The notes beneath the pieces are model-generated. The model saw only the letters and a program-made list of their open reading frames with translations. It made no database searches and was not told the origin of the DNA. Positions 1-5,365 of a stretch of DNA of 6,377 nucleotides are shown one piece after another. The position numbers and the translations under genes are program-made. Within the stretch, counting starts at the first letter, position 1, and each line of letters starts with the position of its first letter. This DNA comes from Patulibacter sp041648495 (GTDB lineage: Bacteria; Actinomycetota; Thermoleophilia; Solirubrobacterales; Solirubrobacteraceae): positions 1-6,377 of the forward strand of contig JBAZOW010000213.1 in NCBI GenBank assembly GCA_041648495.1, written 5' to 3'.

Positions 1-10
1 GCACGACGCT

Positions 11-16
11 GGAGGA
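11..16 (+). promoter_or_regulatory. Shine-Dalgarno site of the small membrane protein gene
   Basis: GGAGGA lies 7 nt upstream of the ATG at 24, which is near-ideal spacing and supports that start. The TGA at 18-20 inside this stretch could also be the stop of a gene entering from the left, but only five codons of that gene would be visible. Confidence 0.75.
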
Positions 17-23
17 CTGACCG

Positions 24-329
24 ATGGCCGTCCTGACCTGGATCATGATCTCGTTGGCCATCTGGCACTTCACGGTGTTCGTGCCGGACAAGTTCATCGG
101 GGGGATCATCGGCGCGTTCGCCGCGTCGATCGTCGGCGCCGTGATCGGCGGCTTCATCCTCAGTGGATTCTCGATGCCGAGCCGTGAGGCGACCGACGTC
201 GTGACGCTGCTGCTGGGGATCCCCGGCACGTTCATCGCGCTCGGCATCCAGTACGTCGTCGGCGCGCGGTTCGAAGAGCGCGCCGAGGCCGAAGCGGCCG
301 CGGCCGCCGCCGCCACGCCCCGCGCGTAG
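24..329 (+). CDS. Small three-helix membrane protein, GlsB/YeaQ-like style, function unknown
   Basis: This is a 101-residue integral membrane protein. Three hydrophobic segments are visible at about residues 3-20, 25-49 and 59-80. The second is rich in Gly and Ala (GGIIGAF, then IVGAVIGGFIL), which recalls the Gly-rich helices of the GlsB/YeaQ/YmgE (transglycosylase-associated) family of small stress-related membrane proteins. That family usually has about 80-90 residues, and I cannot confirm membership by eye. After the third helix comes a charged stretch (ARFEERAEAE) and a poly-alanine tail (residues 91-97) ending TPRA, probably cytosolic. The ATG is supported by GGAGGA 7 nt upstream. The stop at 327-329 is 57 bp before the preferred recJ start. 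No catalytic motif is seen and no specific function is claimed. The gene is confident; the family label is weak. Confidence 0.8.
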   Translation: MAVLTWIMISLAIWHFTVFVPDKFIGGIIGAFAASIVGAVIGGFILSGFSMPSREATDVVTLLLGIPGTFIALGIQYVVGARFEERAEAEAAAAAAATPRA

Positions 330-342
330 CCGTCCGCCCGGT

Positions 343-378
343 CGTACGTCGTGCCTCCCGTCCGGGGCACGACGTACG
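343..378. repeat. Perfect 13-bp inverted repeat between the membrane protein gene and recJ
   Basis: The left arm CGTACGTCGTGCC (343-355) is exactly complementary to the right arm GGCACGACGTACG (366-378), with a 10-nt loop (356-365). Each arm carries the palindrome CGTACG at its outer end, with starts 30 bp apart, about three helical turns. In RNA this would be a strong hairpin, possibly a terminator for the upstream gene, but no T-run follows. In DNA it looks like an operator, because the right arm overlaps the possible -10 element of recJ at 375-380. The sequence shows the dyad directly; which role it plays is inference. Confidence 0.75.
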
Positions 379-380
379 GT
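375..380 (+). promoter_or_regulatory. Possible -10 element for a leaderless recJ transcript
   Basis: TACGGT fits the actinobacterial -10 pattern TANNNT. It ends 6 nt before the GTG at 387, the spacing expected when transcription starts on the start codon (leaderless mRNA). No Shine-Dalgarno sequence precedes 387, which agrees with this. No convincing -35 (TTGAC-like) box is seen around 352-357, so the call is tentative. The last bases of the 343-378 inverted repeat overlap it. Confidence 0.4.
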
Positions 381-386
381 TCAGCT

Positions 387-2822
387 GTGGACGTGCGCTT
401 CGAGATCCCGCCGGCCCCAGCCGAAGCGGTCGACCTGCTCCGAGAGGAACTCGGCGTCGGCCAGGTCAGCGCCGAGATCCTGGTCCGGCGTGGCTACACC
501 GATCCCGATCTCGCCCGGCGGTTCCTCGCGGCTGACGAGCACCATCCGCTCGACGCGTTCTCGGGGCTGCACGAGGCGGCCCAGGTCGTCCTGCGGCACG
601 TCGAGGCCGGCTCCCGGATCGTCGTCCACGGCGACTACGACTGCGACGGGGTCTGCGCGACCGCCACGCTGATCCGCGCGTTGCGGCAGATCGGCGCCGA
701 CGCCGAGTGGTTCCTCCCGCACCGGGTCGACGACGGCTACGGCCTGGCCGCCAAGACGGTCCGGCGGCTCGCGGCCGAGGGCGTCGGGCTGGCGATCACC
801 GTCGACTGCGGGATCACCGCGGTCGACGAGGCGGCGCTCGCGACCGAGCTCGGCCTCGACCTGGTGATCACCGACCACCACCGTCCGCGCTCCGACGGCG
901 TGCTGCCGGCGGTGCCGATCGTCCACCCGGGCGACGGTCGCTACCCCTGCCCGCAGCTGTGCGGGGCCGGCGTCGCCTGGCGACTCGCCGGGGCGATCCT
1001 CGAGGCCGCCGGCGGCGATCCGGCCGACGCCGACGTCGACCTGGACATCGTCGCGCTGGCGACGGTCGCCGACGTGGTCTCGCTGACCGGCGAGAACCGC
1101 TGGATCGTGCGACAGGGCCTGCAGGCGATCTCGGACTCGCGGCGCCCCGGGCTGCGGGCGCTGCTCGACGTCGCGGCGACCTCGCCGGCCGACGTCGACG
1201 CCACGTCGGTCGGCTTTCGCCTGGCGCCGCGGATCAACGCGGCCGGGCGGATCGGGCACGCCGACGTCGGCGTCTCGCTGCTGCTCACCGGCGACGTCGA
1301 CGAAGCCACTCGCCTGGCCCGACGGCTCGACCAGGCCAACCTCGATCGCCGCGACGTCGAGCGCAAGATCCTCGACGAGGCGGTCGCCCAGGCCACGGCC
1401 CAGGGCGAGCAGTCGGTCTACGTCCTCGCCGGCGAGGGCTGGCACCCCGGCGTGGTCGGGATCGTCGCGTCGCGGATCGTCGAGAAGTTCGGCCGTCCTG
1501 CGGTGCTGCTGAGCGTGGGCGAGGAGGAGGCCACCGGATCGGCGCGCTCCGTCCCCGGCTTCGACCTGCTGGCCGGCCTCGACGCCTGCCGCGAGCACCT
1601 GCTGCGCCACGGTGGTCACCGCGCCGCGGCCGGCGTCGCCCTTCGCCTGGACGCGATTCCGGCGTTCCGCACCGCACTCGGCGCCTACGCGGCCGCCCAC
1701 CTCGACGCGGACGCCCTGGTCCCGGTCGAGCGGGTCGACGCGGTCGTCGGCGGGGCCCAGCTCGGCATGGACCTGGCCCGCGAGCTCCAGCGGCTCGGGC
1801 CGTTCGGCGAGGGCAACCCGGAGCCGGTGCTGATGATCCCCGCCGGGCGGGCCGACGGGGTGCGACCGCTCGGCGCCGCCGGCAGCCACCTGGCCTTCAC
1901 GCTGCGGACCGGTCCGACCCGGATCTCGGCGGTGGCGTTCGGTCGCTCGTCGATGCCGTTGCCCGCCGATCGCAGTCAGAACCCGGCCGACGCGCCGCTC
2001 GTCGGGACCTACGTGCTCGAGCGCCACGCGTTCCGCGGCAACGTGACGCCCCGGCTGCGGGTACGCGAGCTCGCGATCCCGACCCCCGAGCCGATCGACC
2101 GGCTCGACGGCGATCCCGCCGACACGATCCTCTCGATCCTCGACGCCGCCGATCCGTTCCCGTGCGGCGACGGCCCCGGCCCGAGCCTCGACGCCGCCGG
2201 CTTCGTCGACCGCTCCGACGCCGGACCGGCCGCCACGATCGCCGCGCTGGTCGCGAGCGGGGAGCCCGTCACCGTCGTCACGGCCGACGCCCAGACCCGC
2301 GTGCCGCAGCTGACCCCCGTGATCGGCGGATTCTCGATCACCGACTGGTGGAGCATCCTCCGTACGCCGCGCTCGCTGGACGGCACCCGGCACCTCGTCG
2401 CGGTCGATCCGCCGAGCGATCCCGCGCAGCTGAGGGCGCTCGATGTGCTCGACGGCGTGCACGCGTGGCGGGCGTGGGGAGACCCTGAGCTACGATTCAG
2501 TGTGGATGCGCTACGCCGCGAACACGATCTCCGACCGGCCGCGGAACAGCTGTACCGTCGGCTCCGCGATTCCGGCCCGACCGCCGTGGGAGCGCTCTGC
2601 GCGCCCGAGTGGTGCGGTTGGTGGTCCGGACTCGTGCTCCGCGTCCTCGAGGAATCCGGTGCCGTCACCGTCAGCCGCGACGAGCGGATCGCCGCGCTCG
2701 GCACGGGCGACGTCCGTCCGCTGGGAGACGGCGCGACCCACCGCGCGTGGATCGCTCGTTGCGAGGAGCGCGTCGCATGGCTGAACGGCAGCAGCGTCCC
2801 GACGCCGGTCTCTCCACGGTGA
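387..2822 (+). CDS. recJ: RecJ single-stranded-DNA-specific 5'-3' exonuclease with long C-terminal extension
   Basis: This cytosolic Mn/Mg-dependent nuclease degrades single-stranded DNA 5'-3' in recombinational and mismatch repair. With the GTG at 387 it has 811 residues. The DHH phosphoesterase motifs are complete: HGDYDCDG (81-88), VDCG (139-142), DHH (163-165), and the acidic motif in ATVADVV (225-231). RINAAGRIGHAD (282-293) follows, then DHHA1 with GWHPGVVGIVASR (351-363) and GGH (409-411), then an OB-like part starting near GPFGEGNPEP (471-480) and ending near RLRVREL (556-562). Residues about 578-811 form an extra C-terminal region resembling in layout the Firmicutes RecJ C-terminal domain; E. 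coli RecJ (577 aa) lacks it. Starts at 351 (GTG, upstream) and 393 (GTG) are possible, but 351 falls inside the inverted repeat, so 387 is preferred. The gene overlaps rel by 46 nt at its 3' end. No inactivating change is seen. Confidence 0.95.
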   Translation: MDVRFEIPPAPAEAVDLLREELGVGQVSAEILVRRGYTDPDLARRFLAADEHHPLDAFSGLHEAAQVVLRHVEAGSRIVVHGDYDCDGVCATATLIRALRQIGADAEWFLPHRVDDGYGLAAKTVRRLAAEGVGLAITVDCGITAVDEAALATELGLDLVITDHHRPRSDGVLPAVPIVHPGDGRYPCPQLCGAGVAWRLAGAILEAAGGDPADADVDLDIVALATVADVVSLTGENRWIVRQGLQAISDSRRPGLRALLDVAATSPADVDATSVGFRLAPRINAAGRIGHADVGVSLLLTGDVDEATRLARRLDQANLDRRDVERKILDEAVAQATAQGEQSVYVLAGEGWHPGVVGIVASRIVEKFGRPAVLLSVGEEEATGSARSVPGFDLLAGLDACREHLLRHGGHRAAAGVALRLDAIPAFRTALGAYAAAHLDADALVPVERVDAVVGGAQLGMDLARELQRLGPFGEGNPEPVLMIPAGRADGVRPLGAAGSHLAFTLRTGPTRISAVAFGRSSMPLPADRSQNPADAPLVGTYVLERHAFRGNVTPRLRVRELAIPTPEPIDRLDGDPADTILSILDAADPFPCGDGPGPSLDAAGFVDRSDAGPAATIAALVASGEPVTVVTADAQTRVPQLTPVIGGFSITDWWSILRTPRSLDGTRHLVAVDPPSDPAQLRALDVLDGVHAWRAWGDPELRFSVDALRREHDLRPAAEQLYRRLRDSGPTAVGALCAPEWCGWWSGLVLRVLEESGAVTVSRDERIAALGTGDVRPLGDGATHRAWIARCEERVAWLNGSSVPTPVSPR
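2491..2504 (+). promoter_or_regulatory. Promoter-like motif inside recJ, possible internal promoter for rel
   Basis: TACGATTCAG followed by TGTGGA closely copies the sequence at the recJ start (TACGGTTCAG, C, TGTGGA at 375-391). TACGAT fits the -10 pattern TANNNT and ends 5 nt before an in-frame GTG at 2502. The recJ codons here include CTA at 2490-2492 and 2511-2513, CGA and AGT, all unusual in this gene, which hints at a nucleotide-level constraint. A start near 2503 would give rel a leader of about 275 nt. No clear -35 is visible. This is inference from motif similarity. Confidence 0.3.
2763..2768 (+). promoter_or_regulatory. Shine-Dalgarno site of rel inside recJ
   Basis: GAGGAG lies 8 nt upstream of the ATG at 2777, within the recJ coding sequence. 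It decides the rel start in favour of 2777 over the GTG at 2819, which has no purine-rich site before it. Ribosomes finishing recJ 46 nt downstream would pass over this site, consistent with translational coupling. Confidence 0.75.
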
Positions 2823-5239
2823 CCGTCCCGCCGTCCACCGAGGACGGCGCGGGCCCGGAGGCCCTCGAGCCGATCGCGGTGACCAGCGAGGACTCGCGCG
2901 AGCGGATCGGCGTGGTCGTCGATGAGAACGCCCAGCCGACCGAGGACCTGCCGGCCGTCACGTCGGGACCGGCGGAGGACCTGACCGCCGAGGAGCTCTC
3001 GCTCCGGGCCGATCTGCACGCCGTGATCCAGGAGCACGCGAGCGCGGAGGAGGGCCGCGAGCGGATCGACCTCACGGTGCTCGACGACGCCTTCCGGTTC
3101 TCGTGCCTGCACCACCGGCATCAGCGCCGCAAGTCGGGCGAGCCGTTCATCGCCCACCCCGTCGAGGTCGCCAAGATCTGCGCCGGCATGCGGCTGGACA
3201 CCGAGGCCGTCGTCGCCGCGCTGCTCCACGACACCGTCGAGGACACCGCGGCCGAGCTCGAGGAGATCGAATCCCGCTACGGCACCACCGTGCGGCTGCT
3301 GGTCGACGGGGTCACCAAGCTGGACGGGATCGCGTTCACGTCGCGCGACGAGGCGCAGGCGGAGAACTACCGCAAGATGGTCGTCGCGATGGCGGCCGAC
3401 GTGCGGGTCATCCTGATCAAGCTCGCCGACCGGCTGCACAACGCCCGCACGCTGGCCGCGCACAAGCGCCCGAAGCAGGTCGAGATCGCCAAGGAGACCC
3501 TCGAGGTCTACGCCCCGATCGCGCACCGCCTCGGTATCCACGCGATCAAGTGGGAGCTCGAGGACCTCGCCTTCGGCACCCTGCACCCGCGGAAGTACCA
3601 GGAGATCAAGGGCCTGGTCAACCAGCAGCGCGGCGAGCGGGAGACCTACGTCGCCAAGGCCGGCGAGTACCTGCGCAGCGAGCTGACCTCGGTCGGCATC
3701 GAGGCCGAGATCTCCGGCCGCGCCAAGCACTTCTACTCGATCTACCAGAAGATGACCCGCAAGGGTCGCGAGTTCAACGAGATCTACGACCTCACCGCGA
3801 TGCGCGTGATCGTCGACTCGGTGAACGACTGCTACGGCACGATCGGCGTCATCCACTCGCTGTGGAAGCCGCTGCCGCGACGGTTCAAGGACTTCGTCGC
3901 GATGCCGAAGGCCAACATGTACCAGTCGCTGCACACGACGGTCGTGGGTCCCGAGGGGCAGCCGCTGGAGATCCAGGTCCGGACCCACGAGATGCAGCGG
4001 ACCGCCGAGTACGGCGTCGCGGCGCACTGGATGTACAAGCAGCGCGCGGGCGGTGCCCAGGGTCCTCGCGGCCCGGAGCCCGATCGTAAGCCGTCCAAGG
4101 ACGACGGGGATCGCTACAACTGGCTGCGCGCGATGCTCGACACCTCGCGCGACAACGACGATCCGCAGGAGTTCATGGACGACCTGCGGGTCGCCCTGTT
4201 CGAGGACGAGGTCTACGTCTTCACGCCCAAGGGCGACGTCAAGTCGCTCTCGCGCGGGGCCACGCCCGTCGATTTCGCCTACGAGGTCCACACCGACGTC
4301 GGTCACCGTTGCGTCGGCGCCAAGGTCAACGGCAAGATCGTGCCGCTGACCTACACGCTGCGGTCCGGCGACATCGTCGACATCCTCACCGCCAACCGCG
4401 AGCGCGGTCCGTCGCGCGACTGGCTGAACGTCGCGCAGACCAGCCGCGCCCGCAGCAAGATCAAGGCCTGGTTCAAGGCCGCCGGTCGCGAGGACTCCGA
4501 GCACCTCGGTCGCGAGCTGCTGCAGGAGCAGCTGCGCAAGGCCGGCCTTCCCGCCCAGCGTCTCGTCGGCTCGCCGCTGCTCGCCGACGTGATCAAGGAG
4601 ATGGGCTACAAGAAGGGCGACGACTTCTACATCGCCGTCGGCGGCGGCAAGGTCTCGCCGCGCACCGTCGTCAACAAGGTCCTCAAGCACCTCAAGGAGG
4701 GCGAGGCCGCCGACGACGAGCCGTCCGGCCCCGTCGAGGCGCTGCTGCGTCCCGACGTCGCCCGTCGTCAGCCGACCGGCTCCGCCAAGAGCTACGGGGT
4801 CACGGTCGACGGGGTCGACGACGTGATGCTGCGGATGGCCAAGTGCTGCCGTCCCGTCCCGGGCGACCCGATCGTCGGCTACGTCTCGCTCGGACGGGGG
4901 ATCACGATCCACCGCGACGACTGCAAGAACGCCCAGCAGCTGCGCAAGGACCCCGAGCGGTTCGTGCCGGTCGACTGGGCGGGCCAGCACCAGCTCTCGT
5001 TCAAGGTCGAGCTGCAGGTCGACGGCTACGACCGGCACCGCCTGCTCGAGGACCTGACCCGGGTCTTCGCCGAGGGCGGCGTCAACATCGTCAGCGCGGT
5101 CTGCACGACCACCCCGCCGATGGTCCGCAACCGGTTCGTCGTCGAGGTGGGGGACACCAAGGTGCTCCGCACGACGATCAACCGGCTCAGGAACATCGAA
5201 AGCGTCTTCGATGCCTTCCGTATTACCCCGTCGGTCTAG
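2777..5239 (+). CDS. relA: Bifunctional (p)ppGpp synthetase/hydrolase, Rel/SpoT family
   Basis: This long-form RSH enzyme (820 residues) makes (p)ppGpp from ATP plus GDP/GTP and also hydrolyses it, controlling the stringent response at the ribosome. The hydrolase domain has RRKSGEPFIAHP (117-128), the HD pair in LLHDTVEDT (149-157) and LADRLHN (216-222), so its metal ligands look intact. The synthetase domain has GRAKHFYSIYQK (314-325), EIYDLTAMRVIV (335-346), MPKANMYQSLHTT (376-388) and LEIQVRTHEMQRTAEYG (397-413). TGS follows at about 477-538 (DEVYVFTPKGD). Next come a helical region, a Cys/His zinc-finger-type domain (C690, C691, H712, C716) and an ACT domain (about 742-818). Both active sites appear complete, so this is a Rel-type enzyme and not hydrolase-dead RelA. 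The first 70 residues or so are acidic and low in complexity. ATG 2777 is chosen for its Shine-Dalgarno site; the open frame extends back to 2609 but that Arg-rich extension is shadow sequence. Family certain; start likely. Confidence 0.96.
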   Translation: MAERQQRPDAGLSTVTVPPSTEDGAGPEALEPIAVTSEDSRERIGVVVDENAQPTEDLPAVTSGPAEDLTAEELSLRADLHAVIQEHASAEEGRERIDLTVLDDAFRFSCLHHRHQRRKSGEPFIAHPVEVAKICAGMRLDTEAVVAALLHDTVEDTAAELEEIESRYGTTVRLLVDGVTKLDGIAFTSRDEAQAENYRKMVVAMAADVRVILIKLADRLHNARTLAAHKRPKQVEIAKETLEVYAPIAHRLGIHAIKWELEDLAFGTLHPRKYQEIKGLVNQQRGERETYVAKAGEYLRSELTSVGIEAEISGRAKHFYSIYQKMTRKGREFNEIYDLTAMRVIVDSVNDCYGTIGVIHSLWKPLPRRFKDFVAMPKANMYQSLHTTVVGPEGQPLEIQVRTHEMQRTAEYGVAAHWMYKQRAGGAQGPRGPEPDRKPSKDDGDRYNWLRAMLDTSRDNDDPQEFMDDLRVALFEDEVYVFTPKGDVKSLSRGATPVDFAYEVHTDVGHRCVGAKVNGKIVPLTYTLRSGDIVDILTANRERGPSRDWLNVAQTSRARSKIKAWFKAAGREDSEHLGRELLQEQLRKAGLPAQRLVGSPLLADVIKEMGYKKGDDFYIAVGGGKVSPRTVVNKVLKHLKEGEAADDEPSGPVEALLRPDVARRQPTGSAKSYGVTVDGVDDVMLRMAKCCRPVPGDPIVGYVSLGRGITIHRDDCKNAQQLRKDPERFVPVDWAGQHQLSFKVELQVDGYDRHRLLEDLTRVFAEGGVNIVSAVCTTTPPMVRNRFVVEVGDTKVLRTTINRLRNIESVFDAFRITPSV

Positions 5240-5278
5240 GCGGCCGTTGACACGTCGCATCTCGGCACCGAAGACGCT
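5201..5278. repeat. Imperfect 15-bp inverted repeat spanning the rel stop codon
   Basis: AGCGTCTTCGATGCC (5201-5215, in the last codons of rel) pairs with GGCACCGAAGACGCT (5264-5278) at 14 of 15 positions, with a 48-nt spacer holding the rel stop codon. In the rel mRNA this could fold the 3' end back on itself. Its role (terminator part, RNA stability element or chance) is not known. Confidence 0.6.
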
Positions 5279-5356
5279 CGGCAGTACGTTCGTACAGCTC
5301 TCGCGCCACCGGCACCGACCTGCTCGGTCTACGACCACCTATCTCCGACGGGGTAA
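5223..5356. repeat. Perfect 12-bp inverted repeat around the convergent intergenic region
   Basis: TTACCCCGTCGG (5223-5234, overlapping the last rel codons) is the exact reverse complement of CCGACGGGGTAA (5345-5356), 110 nt apart. No target-site duplication is seen beside the arms, so a small transposable element is not supported. Its arms interleave with those of the 5201-5278 repeat. Confidence 0.65.
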
Positions 5357-5365
5357 CCCTTCGGT
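5240..5365. other. Convergent intergenic region rich in short repeats, no gene seen
   Basis: This 126-bp gap separates the 3' ends of rel and the lipid kinase gene. It holds two imperfect direct repeats of the form GGCACCGA-N(3-4)-GCTCGG-N(2-3)-TACG (5264-5288 and 5311-5333). It also holds a GTACG/CGTAC mini-palindrome at 5284-5295 and two of three copies of TCGGTCTA (5231, 5324, 5361), the last extending past the gap into the kinase stop codon. CCGA...TCGG stem-loops sit at 5268-5281, 5315-5327 and 5345-5364. There is no convincing open reading frame or tRNA cloverleaf. The likeliest job is transcription termination from both sides. Confidence 0.6.
5345..5364. terminator. Possible bidirectional terminator hairpin between rel and the lipid kinase gene
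   Basis: On the plus strand, CCGA pairs with TCGG (5345-5348 with 5361-5364), then one C/T mismatch, then GGG with CCC (5350-5352 with 5357-5359), closed by a GTAA loop of the stable GNRA type. The hairpin ends one base before the stop codon of the minus-strand kinase gene and 106 nt after the rel stop. No T-run follows on either side, as is frequent in very GC-rich genomes, so termination here is plausible but unproven. Confidence 0.4.

Noticed and set aside
1..20. Possible end of an upstream gene, codons reading T-T-L-E-D then TGA at 18-20
   Set aside because: Only five sense codons are visible and the stop sits beside the Shine-Dalgarno site, so a real gene cannot be told from chance.
381..2462. 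Minus-strand open frame of 693 codons opposite recJ
   Set aside because: Compositionally biased shadow of recJ with no recognisable motif.
707..2488. Plus-strand open frame of 593 codons in another frame of recJ
   Set aside because: The product is almost pure Arg/Ala/Gly/Pro, a typical frame-shifted reading of GC-rich coding DNA.
5247..5252. TTGACA, a perfect -35 box, just after the rel stop
   Set aside because: No TANNNT or other -10-like hexamer follows at 16-19 bp, and no gene lies downstream on that strand.
5284..5300. GTTCGTACA, reminiscent of a tRNA T-loop
   Set aside because: No matching acceptor stem, anticodon arm or D-arm can be arranged around it.
2009..5338. Minus-strand open frame of 1109 codons opposite recJ and rel
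   Set aside because: It lies antisense to two genes with complete conserved motifs. Its translation is low-complexity (rich in R, D, V, G and L) with no domain, as expected from GC-rich third positions. It is a shadow.
5223..5356. Small transposable element with 12-bp terminal inverted repeats
   Set aside because: The left end lies inside the conserved end of rel, no target-site duplication flanks the arms, and no transposase-related sequence is present.
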